A stretch of 64,000 bases of DNA from Microtetraspora glauca (lineage in GTDB: Bacteria > Actinomycetota > Actinomycetes > Streptosporangiales > Streptosporangiaceae), in NCBI GenBank assembly GCA_001570385.1, contig BBYL01000028.1, positions 1-64,000 of the forward strand, in the 5' to 3' direction. Positions 16,435-25,196 of this stretch are shown here, piece by piece. Each line of letters begins with the position of its first letter. Positions within the stretch are counted from its first letter, which is position 1. The position numbers were made by a program, and so were the translations under genes. Under the pieces are notes generated by a model. The model did no database searches. It was given only the letters and a program-made list of their open reading frames with translations, and was not told the origin of the DNA.

Positions 16435-17973
16435 ATGGCCGCCTCGGGACTGTGGGACGACGAGTACGACGTGGTGGTGGCCGGCTCCGGAGCCGGCGCC
16501 ATGACCGGAGCACTGGCGGCCGCGTCCCGCGGCCTGCGCACCGCCGTCCTGGAGAAGACCTCCCTGCTCGGCGGCACCTCCTCGTACGCCGGCGCCGCCG
16601 TCTGGCTGCCGGGTACCCGGATCCAGGAGCGGGCGGGCATCGGGGACTCGACCGAGTCGGCGCGCACCTACCTGCGCGCCCTGCTGGGCGAGGACACGGA
16701 CGGGCGGCAGGAGGCGTTCCTGACGACCGCGCCCGAGGTCGCCGAGTTCCTCGAGCGCGATCCCGCGATCGAGTTCGAGTGGCGCCCCTTCCCCGACTAC
16801 TTCGCCGCGCCCGGCCGTATGGACATGGGGCGCTCCTTCGTCCCGCTCGACCTGCCCGCCGAACGGCTCGGCGGGCTCGCCTCCCTGGTGCGCCCCCCGG
16901 TGGACCGCGACCGGGCCGGGCAGGGCCACCGCGACGCGCCGCTCTCCCAGGGCCGCGCGCTCATCGGGCGGCTGCTGCTCGCGCTGACGAACACCGGGAA
17001 CGGCACCGTGCGCACCGGCACCCGCCTGACCGGCCTCGTCGTCGAGGACGGCAGGGTCGTCGGCGTGGAGGCCGAGACCGGGGACGGCCCGGTGCGGATC
17101 CGCGCGCGGCGCGGCGTCCTGCTGGCGGCGGGCGGCTTCGAGGGCAACGACGAGATGCGCGCCGAGCACGGCGTCCCCGGCGCCGCCGGCTGGTCGATGG
17201 CGCCGTCCGGTGCCAACACGGGCGACCCGATCCTGGCCGCGACCGCCGTCGGCGCCGCGACGGACCTGATGGACCAGGCATGGTGGTGCCCGGGAGTCCA
17301 GGACGCGAGCGGCGCCGCCTCGTTCACGCTGGGCTTCGGCGGCGGCCTCGTGGTCGACGCCTCGGGCCGCCGGTTCGCCAACGAGTCGCTCCCGTACGAC
17401 CGGATGGGCCGGGAGATGGCCGCCGCGCCGGATCGGGTTCCGGCGTACTTCGTCTTCGACTCGCGGTCCGGCGGGCGGCTCCCCGCGATCTCGGTGCCGG
17501 GCGGCCCCGGCGCGGACTGGGTCCAGGCCGGCACCGTCGGCGAGCTGGCGGAGAAGCTGGGCCTGCCCGCCGACGCCCTGACCGCCACGGTCGAGCGGTT
17601 CAACGGCTTCGCCCGTGCCGGTGTGGACGCGGACTTCCACCGGGGCGAGGACCCGTACGACCTGTTCTTCGCCGACCGGTCCGACGACGGGGACCGGGGG
17701 CCGAACCCGTGCCTGGTCCCGGTGGACCGCCCGCCGTACTACGCCGTGCGCCTGGTCCTGAGCGACCTGGGCACCAAGGGCGGGCTGCGCACCGACACCG
17801 AGGGCCGCGTGCTCGACGCCGAGAGCCGCCCCATCGAGGGCCTGTACGCCGCGGGGAACACGAGCGCCTCCTTCGCGGGGCGCTTCTACCCCGGCCCCGG
17901 AACACCGATCGGTTCGGCGATGGTCTTCGCCTACCGCGCGGTCGGGGACATGACCGAGACCGACAACCCCTGA
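16435..17973 (+). CDS. FAD-dependent 3-ketosteroid dehydrogenase, KstD family
   Basis: A 512-residue flavoprotein of the succinate dehydrogenase/KstD superfamily. The dinucleotide fold GSGAGA is at residues 17-22, then LEKTSLLGGTSSYAGA, and the C-terminal FAD segment LYAAGNTSASFAGRFYPGPG, which is the KstD signature including the Tyr next to PGPG. KstD enzymes introduce the delta-1 double bond into 3-keto-4-ene steroids, one of the two reactions (with KshA) that open ring B; relatives act as delta-4(5-alpha) dehydrogenases, which is the main alternative. The ATG has GGAAGG upstream. The lipase gene follows after 14 bases, suggesting an operon. Confidence 0.78.
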   Translation: MAASGLWDDEYDVVVAGSGAGAMTGALAAASRGLRTAVLEKTSLLGGTSSYAGAAVWLPGTRIQERAGIGDSTESARTYLRALLGEDTDGRQEAFLTTAPEVAEFLERDPAIEFEWRPFPDYFAAPGRMDMGRSFVPLDLPAERLGGLASLVRPPVDRDRAGQGHRDAPLSQGRALIGRLLLALTNTGNGTVRTGTRLTGLVVEDGRVVGVEAETGDGPVRIRARRGVLLAAGGFEGNDEMRAEHGVPGAAGWSMAPSGANTGDPILAATAVGAATDLMDQAWWCPGVQDASGAASFTLGFGGGLVVDASGRRFANESLPYDRMGREMAAAPDRVPAYFVFDSRSGGRLPAISVPGGPGADWVQAGTVGELAEKLGLPADALTATVERFNGFARAGVDADFHRGEDPYDLFFADRSDDGDRGPNPCLVPVDRPPYYAVRLVLSDLGTKGGLRTDTEGRVLDAESRPIEGLYAAGNTSASFAGRFYPGPGTPIGSAMVFAYRAVGDMTETDNP

Positions 17974-17987
17974 TCGAGGAGCACCCG

Positions 17988-19211
17988 ATGACACCCCCCT
18001 CCTTGTCCCGCCGCCGGCGCGCCGCCGCGCTGGCCCTGGCCACCCTCGCCGCCGTGACTGTGACGGGCGGCGCGCGGACCGCCGCCGAGGCCGACGCGCC
18101 GCGCGCGGGCACGGCCGCGGCGGACGGCGTGGCTCCCGGCCTGCGCGGCAAGATCGTCAGCATCCGCCCGCTGACGAACGCGGCGGCCCTGCCCAGCGCG
18201 GCGCGCAACTGGTACGTCACCTACGTGTCCGAGGGCGCGACCGGCAAGGCCGTCACGGTCTCCGGCACGGTCGCGGTGCCCAGGACGCCGCCGCCTCCCG
18301 GTGGCTGGCCGGTGATCAGCTGGGCGCACGGGACGACCGGCACCGCGGACGTGTGCGCCCCCTCGGCCGACACCCCGACCGGGCCCGCCCACGACTACGT
18401 GTCGATCGCCGCGACCACGCTGGACGCCTGGGTCGCCCGTGGCTTCGCCGTCGTACAGACCGACTATGAGGGCCTCGGCACTCCCGGCGAGCACCCGTAC
18501 ATGAACGGGCGCAGCGCCGCCAACACGGTGCTGGACATGGTGCGCGCGGCACGCAGGGCGGACAGGCGGATCGGCCGTGACTGGTTCGCGGTCGGCCACA
18601 GCCAGGGCGGCCACGCGGCGCTGTTCTCGGCCGTCGCGGAGGCCGGGCGCACGGACGTGCGGCTCCGCGGCGCGGTGTCGATCGCTCCCGGCGGGTGGGG
18701 GCTCAGCCAGACCGCGCCGTACATCCAGTCCGGCCAGCCGGGCGCCGAGTACGCGGTGGCCTTCCTGCCCACGCTCCTCATCGGCGCGGCCGCCGCCGAC
18801 CCGTCCGTCAAGCCGGACGAGCTCCTGACTCAGGAGGCGGCGCCCCTGCTCACCGCGGGCAGGACGGGCTGCCAGGCACAGGTCCGCGAGGTCGCCGCGG
18901 GAATCCCGGTGGACAAAGTGTTCGTTCCCGGCGCGGACCTCGGGCCGCTGACGCGCTACCTGCGATCGCAGGAACCTGTCGGTCTCACGCTGCGGGTGCC
19001 CACGCTCGTCGCCCAGGGCACCGCGGACGTCCTCGTGTCCAAGGCGACCACCGATCTGATGGTCGCCGACATGTGCGCGAAGGCCGGGAAGGTGACCTAC
19101 AAGGTCTACGAGGGCGTCGACCACCGTGGGGCCATCGCGCGTTCCTTCGACGACGCGCTGGGGTTCATCACCTCCATCCGCGCCGGGAAGACCCCGGCGA
19201 GCACCTGCTGA
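17988..19211 (+). CDS. Secreted alpha/beta-hydrolase (secretory lipase-like)
   Basis: A 407-residue protein with an export signal (three-Arg start SRRRRAAALALATLAAV, cleavage likely near residues 28-40). The alpha/beta-hydrolase core has the oxyanion region SWAHGTTG, the nucleophile elbow GHSQGG with Ser205, a late Asp in QGTADVLV and the catalytic His in VDHRG. This matches the LIP/secretory lipase family, which hydrolyses triacylglycerols and esters. Placed directly after the KstD-like gene, it may release steroids from esters outside the cell; that is inference. The possible twin-Arg-rich start is not a clear TAT motif. Confidence 0.8.
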   Translation: MTPPSLSRRRRAAALALATLAAVTVTGGARTAAEADAPRAGTAAADGVAPGLRGKIVSIRPLTNAAALPSAARNWYVTYVSEGATGKAVTVSGTVAVPRTPPPPGGWPVISWAHGTTGTADVCAPSADTPTGPAHDYVSIAATTLDAWVARGFAVVQTDYEGLGTPGEHPYMNGRSAANTVLDMVRAARRADRRIGRDWFAVGHSQGGHAALFSAVAEAGRTDVRLRGAVSIAPGGWGLSQTAPYIQSGQPGAEYAVAFLPTLLIGAAAADPSVKPDELLTQEAAPLLTAGRTGCQAQVREVAAGIPVDKVFVPGADLGPLTRYLRSQEPVGLTLRVPTLVAQGTADVLVSKATTDLMVADMCAKAGKVTYKVYEGVDHRGAIARSFDDALGFITSIRAGKTPASTC

Positions 19212-19280
19212 CGACCATGTGAACCACCACTCGGGGGATGCCGGACGCGCCATGACCCATAGCTCTCGAAAGGAGTCATC

Positions 19281-20450
19281 ATGGACGCGAATAAATCCAC
19301 CCAGACCCCAACCAAGGACGATGTACCGGACGCGGCGCGACGGGTCATCACCGTCGACACGACGGACCTCGTCGCGCTGCGCGCCGCCCTCGCCCGCTGG
19401 CTGACCGAGCGGTTGGGAGCCGACCGGCCCGTCCGCCTCAGCGGGCTGACCCGGCCGGCCCACTCCGGCATGTCCAGCGTCTCCGTCCTGTTCGACGCCG
19501 AGTGGATCGTCGCGGGCGAGGAGACCAGGGCCGGCCTGGTCGCCAGGCTGGCCCCGCAGCCGGCGGCGTTCCCCGTCTTCCCCGACTACGACGTCCGCCG
19601 GCAGTTCGACGTGATGCGGGTGGTGGCCCGGCACACCGGGATACCGGTCCCCCGGGTGCACTGGCTGGAGGAGTCCCGCGACGTCCTCGGCGTGCCGTTC
19701 CTCGTGATGAGCCGTGTCGACGGCCGGGTCCCCGTCGACAACCCGCCGTACGTGTTCGACGGGTGGCTGCGCGACGCGGACCCGCGGGAGCGCCGCGAGC
19801 TACAGGACCTGAGCGTGGAGGTCCTGGCCGGAATCCACGGGCTGGACCGGGCCGCCGACCTGCTCCCCGATCTGGCCGCCGAGGCCGGCGACGACCCGCT
19901 GCGCCGCCATGTCGAGCGGGAACGCGCCTACTACGAGTGGACCCGCCGATCCGACGGCGTGCGCATCCCGGTGATCGAGGACGCGTTCGCCTGGCTGGAG
20001 GACAACTGGCCGGCCGACCCCGGGCCCGCCGTGCTGCTGTGGGGTGACGCGCGGGTCGGCAACGTGGTCTACCGCGGGACGCGGCCCGTCGCCGTGCTGG
20101 ACTGGGAGATCGCGGCCCTGGGACCGCGCGAGGTGGACCTCGGCTGGTTCGTCTTCCTGCACCGGTTCTTCCAGGACATCGCCGAGATGCTGGAGGCGCC
20201 GGGACTGCCGGACTTCTGCCGCCGCTCCGACGTGGTCCGGGAGTACGAACGGCTCACCGGCCACCGGGTCCGCGATCTCGACTTCTACCTGACGTACGCC
20301 GCGCTGCGGCACGCGATCGTCATGTCCCAGATCAAGCGCCGGGCCATCCGCTTCGGCGAGGAGACCACCCCGGCGACGCCGGACGAGTACGTCCTGCATC
20401 ACGCCGCGCTTCGGGAACTCGTGACCGGAACCTACTCCTGGGAGAGATGA
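19281..20450 (+). CDS. Aminoglycoside phosphotransferase-like kinase (ACAD10-type)
   Basis: A 389-residue protein of the APH/choline-kinase superfamily. The kinase-like active site is visible as LLWGDARVGNVVYRG (about residue 253; Brenner-type HxD replaced by GDxRxGN as in the ACAD10/11-like branch) and the metal-binding LDWEIAALGPREVDLG (about 275). Members near acyl-CoA dehydrogenases are thought to phosphorylate hydroxylated acyl substrates. GAAAGGAG precedes the ATG. It is joined directly to the next gene (TGAATG). Members of this branch recur in steroid and lipid clusters of actinobacteria, but the substrate here is unknown. Confidence 0.75.
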   Translation: MDANKSTQTPTKDDVPDAARRVITVDTTDLVALRAALARWLTERLGADRPVRLSGLTRPAHSGMSSVSVLFDAEWIVAGEETRAGLVARLAPQPAAFPVFPDYDVRRQFDVMRVVARHTGIPVPRVHWLEESRDVLGVPFLVMSRVDGRVPVDNPPYVFDGWLRDADPRERRELQDLSVEVLAGIHGLDRAADLLPDLAAEAGDDPLRRHVERERAYYEWTRRSDGVRIPVIEDAFAWLEDNWPADPGPAVLLWGDARVGNVVYRGTRPVAVLDWEIAALGPREVDLGWFVFLHRFFQDIAEMLEAPGLPDFCRRSDVVREYERLTGHRVRDLDFYLTYAALRHAIVMSQIKRRAIRFGEETTPATPDEYVLHHAALRELVTGTYSWER

Positions 20451-21557
20451 ATGAGACCGGCCCCCCTCGACGAATACCCGATCCACCAGTCGCCGCTGTC
20501 GATGGCCCAGGTCGCCGCCACCGACCGCAACTTCTACGACCGGTGCTACTTCAACGCCCACGACCGCACCGGAGACGTGTTCCTGGTCACCGGTCTCGGC
20601 GTCTACCCGAACCTCGGGGTGACCGACGCCTTCGCCACCGTACGGCGGGGAGACGAGCAGTGGGCGGTCCGTTTCTCCGACGCCCTCGACGAGCGTGCCC
20701 TTGACGCGAAGGTCGGCGGCTACCGGGTGGAGGTGGTCGAGCCGCTGCGAAAGATCCGGGTGGTCTGCGAGCCCGCCGACCGCTCCCTGTGCTTCGACCT
20801 CACCTGGGAGGGCACGTTCCCCGCGGTCCTGGAGGACCGGCACGTCCTGATGTCCGGGCCGAAGGCGATCCTGGACGCCACCCGGTTCGCGCAGGTCGGG
20901 GCGTGGTCGGGCACCCTGAGCGTCGACGGCGGGGATCTCCGGGTCGATCCCGACGTCTGGGTCGGGAGCCGCGACCGCTCGTGGGGCGTCCGTCCCGTCG
21001 GCGACGCCGATCCGGCGGGCAGGACGGCCGACGAGCCCCTCGCCGGCCACTGGTGGCTGTACGCCCCCCTGCGCTTCGACGACTTCGGCCTCCTCGTCAT
21101 CGTGCAGGAGGCGGCCGACGGGACCCGCACCCTCAACCACGCCACGAGGGTCTTCCCGGACGGCCGCGTGGAGCAGCTCGGCTGGCCCCGGGTGGACATC
21201 ACGTACGCCCGCGGCACGCGCCATCCGGAGTCGGCGCGCCTGCACCTGACCACACCCGCCGGCGTCCCCCTGCTGGTCGAGGTCGAGACGCTGACGTCGA
21301 TCGCCCTGAGCGTCGGCGCCGGGTACGGCGGGGACCCCGACTGGACGCACGGCCAGTGGAAGGGCCGCGGCTGGTCGAACTCGTCGAAGTACCAGCTCAA
21401 GGACCCGGCGATCGCGGCCCGGCTTCCGTTCGCCACCGTCGACCACGTCGCCCGGGCCACCTGCGACGGCGCGGTCGGATGGGGCATGTTCGAGCACGCG
21501 AACATGGGGCGCCACGATCCCAGCGGGTTCGCCGACTGGTTCGCGACCGCGCCGTAG
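20451..21557 (+). CDS. Conserved protein, predicted beta-barrel, APH-linked
   Basis: A 368-residue protein with no signal peptide and no membrane segment. It is rich in beta-strands and aromatic residues (HWWLYAPLRFDDFGLL, WKGRGWSNSSKYQLKDP) and resembles the two-domain lipocalin-like proteins often annotated DUF7064/DUF7065 or, distantly, hydroxyneurosporene synthase-type barrels. Its start codon follows the stop of the kinase-like gene with no gap, so the two are translationally coupled and probably act together. A role in binding or modifying a hydrophobic substrate is plausible; no catalytic residues can be named. Confidence 0.6.
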   Translation: MRPAPLDEYPIHQSPLSMAQVAATDRNFYDRCYFNAHDRTGDVFLVTGLGVYPNLGVTDAFATVRRGDEQWAVRFSDALDERALDAKVGGYRVEVVEPLRKIRVVCEPADRSLCFDLTWEGTFPAVLEDRHVLMSGPKAILDATRFAQVGAWSGTLSVDGGDLRVDPDVWVGSRDRSWGVRPVGDADPAGRTADEPLAGHWWLYAPLRFDDFGLLVIVQEAADGTRTLNHATRVFPDGRVEQLGWPRVDITYARGTRHPESARLHLTTPAGVPLLVEVETLTSIALSVGAGYGGDPDWTHGQWKGRGWSNSSKYQLKDPAIAARLPFATVDHVARATCDGAVGWGMFEHANMGRHDPSGFADWFATAP

Positions 21558-21571
21558 GGAGTGTCCGCGGC

Positions 21572-22738
21572 TCAGATCATGTTGTCCTCGACGGCGAGGC
21601 CGAACTCGGCCTTGCCGTACAGGGCCAGGGCGCGCTCGACGTCGTTGGCCACGTGCACGCTGCCCGCGTGGGCGTCCCGCCAGGCGCGCTCGATCGGGTT
21701 GCCACGCTGGAGCGAGTTCCCGCCGGCGGTCTTGAACAGGATGTCGATCGCCTCAAGCACCCGCTCGGTGGCGCGCACCTGGTCCCGGCGGGCCCGCAAC
21801 CGCAGCTCCATCGGGATCTCCGCGCCGTCCACGGCGTGCTGGTACACCTCCCGCACGTTGCGGTCCATCTGCAGGATCGCGGCGTCTATCTCGGACGCCG
21901 CCCGGGCCACCGCCACCTGGGCGAACTGGTCCTCGGCGAAGCGGCCGCCACCGAGGCTGAGCCGTACCCGGTCGCGCATCGCGGTGATGTAGGACGTGTA
22001 GCAGCCCGCGACCGCGCCGACCACCGCTCCCGTGATCGCGGAGGTGAAGACGGTCGCGAACGGCATCCGGTACAGCGGGCCGGTGTTCACCTTCTGCCCG
22101 GGGCCGCGCAGCTGCGCCTGCTCGTAGTTGCGCATCGTGCGGTACTCGGGCACGAAGGCCCGGTCGACGACGATGTCGTTGCTGGCGGTGCCGCGCAGCC
22201 CGATCACGTCCCAGACGTCCTCGATCACGTAGTCCGACCGCGGGACGAGGACGGTCATGAAGTCGACCGGCCGTCCCTCGGCGCCCACGATCAGGCCGCC
22301 GATCAGCGCCCACTGCGCGTGCTCGCATCCGGAGGAGAACTTCCACCGCCCGGACAGCTCGTATCCGCCCTCGACGGGGATCAGCCGCCCCACCGGCGCG
22401 TAGGACGAGGCCACCAGCGTGTCGGGGTCGACGCCCCAGACCTCGTCCTGGGCGGCCTCGGCGAACAGGCCGAGCTGCCACGGGTGCACGCCGAGCACGG
22501 AGGCCACCCATCCGGTGGAGCCGCACGCCCCGGAGATCTCGCGCACGACCTCGTAGAACCGCACCGGGTCGCTCTCGGCGCCGCCGTACCTTCGCGGCTG
22601 CAGCATGCGGAAGACCCCGGCCTCGACGAGTTCCTGGATGCTCTCCGCCGGAACCCGCCGGTTCTCGTCGGTGGACCGCGCCCGCCCCGCGATGTACGGC
22701 AGAAGCGCGCGAACCGACTCCAGGACCTCGTTGCTCAT
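21572..22738 (-). CDS. hsaA: 3-HSA flavin monooxygenase oxygenase component
   Basis: A 388-residue acyl-CoA-dehydrogenase-fold monooxygenase, close in length to mycobacterial HsaA (about 394). Diagnostic stretches include RMLQPRRYGGAESDP, CGSTGWVASVLGVHPWQLG, YELSGRWKFSSGCEHAQW and the C-terminal GGNSLQRGNPIERAWRDAHAG. HsaA hydroxylates 3-HSA to the catechol 3,4-DHSA using reduced flavin from HsaB, preparing ring A for extradiol cleavage. The start is fixed at ATG 22738; the open frame continues upstream only as the antisense of kshA. No HsaB reductase, HsaC or HsaD gene is in the window. It is divergent from kshA and converges with the preceding gene. Confidence 0.88.
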   Translation of the reverse strand: MSNEVLESVRALLPYIAGRARSTDENRRVPAESIQELVEAGVFRMLQPRRYGGAESDPVRFYEVVREISGACGSTGWVASVLGVHPWQLGLFAEAAQDEVWGVDPDTLVASSYAPVGRLIPVEGGYELSGRWKFSSGCEHAQWALIGGLIVGAEGRPVDFMTVLVPRSDYVIEDVWDVIGLRGTASNDIVVDRAFVPEYRTMRNYEQAQLRGPGQKVNTGPLYRMPFATVFTSAITGAVVGAVAGCYTSYITAMRDRVRLSLGGGRFAEDQFAQVAVARAASEIDAAILQMDRNVREVYQHAVDGAEIPMELRLRARRDQVRATERVLEAIDILFKTAGGNSLQRGNPIERAWRDAHAGSVHVANDVERALALYGKAEFGLAVEDNMI

Positions 22739-22916
22739 GGCTTGCGTCTCCGTGTCACGCTCGTCGTCGTCATAGGGATGCAGACCATGATGGTGCGCCG
22801 GGATGGATGAACACGACCCGGGGCATCCCGCCCACTGGGATTCCGGGTCCGTCCCCGCCGTCGGCGACCTACCTTTCCCATCGAGAGAACCTGCGTCCCG
22901 AAGGGTGGGGTCAACA

Positions 22917-24068
22917 GTGACCGCAGTCGAATCCGAACACGACGATGTGCGTGCGATCGAGGCCGAGGCCGCGCCTACACGATTCGCCCGAGGATGGCAC
23001 TGCCTGGGCTTGTCCAGCGGGTTCAAGGACGGCAAGCCGCACACCGTCAATGCCTTCGGCCAGAAGCTGGTGGTCTTCCAGAGCGGTGACGGCAAGCTCA
23101 ACGTGCTCGACGCGTACTGCCGGCACATGGGCGGGGACCTGTCGCAGGGCACCGTCAAGGGCAACGAGATCGCCTGCCCGTTCCACGACTGGCGCTGGGG
23201 CGGCGACGGCAAGTGCAAGAGCATTCCGTACTCCCGCCGCGTCCCGCTGCGCGCCCGTACGGCGGCCTGGACCACGATGGACCAGGACGGCCTGCTGTTC
23301 GTTTGGAACGACCCGGAGGGCAACCCGCCGCCGGCGGACGTGACGATCCCCCGCATCGAGGGTGCGACCCGTGACGACTGGACCGACTGGGTCTGGTCGG
23401 AGACGATCGTCCACACGAACTGCCGCGAGGTCGTGGACAACGTCGTCGACATGGCGCACTTCTTCTACGTGCACTACTCGTTCCCGACGTACTTCAAGAA
23501 CATCTTCGAGGGGCACACGGCCACCCAGATCATGAAGGGCATGGGCCGTCCGGACGCCCGTCCGCCGGCGAAGGACGGCGAGCCGCAGATGACCGGCAAC
23601 ACCTCCGTCGCGTCGTACCACGGGCCGTCGTTCATGGTCGACGACCTGACGTACCACTACACGAACATGGAGATCAAGTCCGTCCTGATCAACGCGCACT
23701 ACCCGATCGACGCGCACTCGTTCGTGCTGCACTCGGGCATCATCGTGCAGCGCAGCGACGCGCTCGAGGGCGACGCCGCCGACACGATGGCCAGGAAGCT
23801 GGGCGACTTCATCCTCAGGGGCTTCGACCAGGACATCCAGATCTGGAAGAACAAGACCAGGATCGACAACCCGCTGCTGTGCGAGGAGGACGGGCCGGTC
23901 TACCAGCTCCGCCGCTGGTACGAGCAGTTCTACGTGGACGTCGCCGACGTCACGCCGGAGATGGTGGAGCGCTTCGAGTACGAGCTCGACACCACCCGCC
24001 CGGTCGAGGCGTGGCGCAAGGAGGTCGAGGACAACCTCGCCCGCCGGGCCGAGGGCCAGCCCGCATGA
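22917..24068 (+). CDS. kshA: 3-ketosteroid 9-alpha-hydroxylase oxygenase, KshA
   Basis: A 383-residue Rieske oxygenase. The Rieske cluster ligands are Cys68/His70 (YCRHMGG) and Cys87/His90 (CPFHDW). The mononuclear iron site has His181 and His186 within DNVVDMAHFFYVH and Asp304 in GFDQDIQ; these positions coincide with those known in M. tuberculosis KshA. It hydroxylates C9 of 3-ketosteroids and, with KstD, opens ring B. The GTG start at 22917 has a GGTGGGG leader and gives the usual N-terminus; the frame extends 38 codons upstream. The reductase partner KshB is not in the window. The next gene overlaps it by ATGA. Confidence 0.9.
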   Translation: MTAVESEHDDVRAIEAEAAPTRFARGWHCLGLSSGFKDGKPHTVNAFGQKLVVFQSGDGKLNVLDAYCRHMGGDLSQGTVKGNEIACPFHDWRWGGDGKCKSIPYSRRVPLRARTAAWTTMDQDGLLFVWNDPEGNPPPADVTIPRIEGATRDDWTDWVWSETIVHTNCREVVDNVVDMAHFFYVHYSFPTYFKNIFEGHTATQIMKGMGRPDARPPAKDGEPQMTGNTSVASYHGPSFMVDDLTYHYTNMEIKSVLINAHYPIDAHSFVLHSGIIVQRSDALEGDAADTMARKLGDFILRGFDQDIQIWKNKTRIDNPLLCEEDGPVYQLRRWYEQFYVDVADVTPEMVERFEYELDTTRPVEAWRKEVEDNLARRAEGQPA

Positions 24069-24343
24069 CGATCCGCCAGGACAACCGCCTGCTGGACGGC
24101 GCCCCCATGCTGCCGCTGCGGTGCCACCAGTGCGGCACCCGCGTGCAGGTGCGCAAGTCCAGCTGGCACCAGACGAGCATCCAGTGGGACAAGGAGGCCG
24201 TGGACGCCTGCCTGGAGCGGCGTGCGTCCACTCCGGGCGGCGGCCCGAACGGCGACCAGTTCCCCGCCTGCGAGGCGTTGCGGCAGACCATCAGGCAGGC
24301 CGTGCTCGACGGCGCCATCCCGGTGCCCGACGACGGTCTGTGA
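24065..24343 (+). CDS. Small conserved Cys-containing protein coupled to kshA
   Basis: A 92-residue cytoplasmic protein translationally coupled to kshA through an ATGA overlap. It has a CHQCG pair near residue 20 followed by a WHQTSIQWDKEA segment and an acidic tail; a further Cys pair (ACLE, ACEAL) lies downstream. Four Cys could bind zinc or an iron-sulphur cluster, but the spacing does not match a standard ferredoxin. I do not recognise the family. Its tie to KshA suggests a role in electron transfer, assembly or substrate handling of the hydroxylase. Confidence 0.7.
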   Translation: MTIRQDNRLLDGAPMLPLRCHQCGTRVQVRKSSWHQTSIQWDKEAVDACLERRASTPGGGPNGDQFPACEALRQTIRQAVLDGAIPVPDDGL

Positions 24344-24359
24344 GGACAAGAGAAAGACG

Positions 24360-25151
24360 ATGACCGACAAGAACGTGTACGGCCCGTGGGCCGTGATCGC
24401 CGGCGGCTCCGAAGGAGTGGGCGCGTCGTTCGCGTACCAACTCGCGGACGCCGGGATCAATCTCGTGCTCATCGCCCGCAAGCCGGGCCCGCTTGAGGAG
24501 ACGGCGGCGCGAGTCCGGGCGAAGGGGGTCGAGGTCCGCACCATCGAGCTCGACCTGCTCACCCCGGACGCGCTCAAGGTGATCCGCTCGGTCACCGACG
24601 AGCTGGAGGTCGGCCTGCTGATCTTCAACGCCGGTGCCAACACCTACGGCCACGAGTTCGTGACCGGCGACCTGGACCGGGTCCAGGGCGTCATCGACCT
24701 CAACATCACGGCGCAGCTCGCGCTGGCCCACCACTTCGGCGCGCTGATGAAGGAGCGCGGCCACGGCGGGATCATGCTGGTCGGGTCGCTGGCGGGCTAC
24801 ATGGGCCAGCCGCACATCAGCGTCTACTCCGCGGTCAAGGCGTTCAGCCGGGTCTTCGCGGAGGGCCTGTGGCTGGAGCTCGGCGAGCACGGCGTCCACG
24901 TGCTCGAACTGGTCCTCGGCGTCACCCGCACCCCCGCCATGGAGCGGGCCGGCCTTCGCATGGACCTGCCGGGGCTCAACGTGGCCGAGCCCGACGACGT
25001 GGCCAGGGAGGGCCTCGCGCACCTCGCCGACGGCCCGGTCTGGGTCGCGGGCGGCAACCAGGAGGCCGCCGAGAAGCGGAGCCGGTTCCCGCGCGCCAAG
25101 CTCGTCAGGGGCGCGCACGAGGCGACCAAGCGCCTGCTCCCCTCGGAGTAG
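24360..25151 (+). CDS. Short-chain dehydrogenase, ketosteroid cluster
   Basis: A 263-residue SDR with a GGSEGVG cofactor motif near residue 15, an FNAG segment, and a catalytic YSAVK (Tyr and Lys about 155-159). The C-terminal third is divergent, with a basic end. It is the third gene of the kshA unit, 16 bases after the small Cys protein, with an AAGAGAAAGACG leader. SDRs of this group are near 17-beta-HSD12/3-ketoacyl reductases in fold, so a hydroxysteroid or 3-hydroxyacyl-CoA oxidation is likely; substrate not determinable. Confidence 0.75.
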   Translation: MTDKNVYGPWAVIAGGSEGVGASFAYQLADAGINLVLIARKPGPLEETAARVRAKGVEVRTIELDLLTPDALKVIRSVTDELEVGLLIFNAGANTYGHEFVTGDLDRVQGVIDLNITAQLALAHHFGALMKERGHGGIMLVGSLAGYMGQPHISVYSAVKAFSRVFAEGLWLELGEHGVHVLELVLGVTRTPAMERAGLRMDLPGLNVAEPDDVAREGLAHLADGPVWVAGGNQEAAEKRSRFPRAKLVRGAHEATKRLLPSE

Positions 25152-25196
25152 CCCGCCACGCGAATCCAGCTCGCCCATGACCATGAAGCCGTGAGC

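Noticed and set aside
22739..23452. Extension of the hsaA frame upstream to 23452
   Set aside because: It would overlap kshA antisense and adds 238 residues absent from HsaA proteins.
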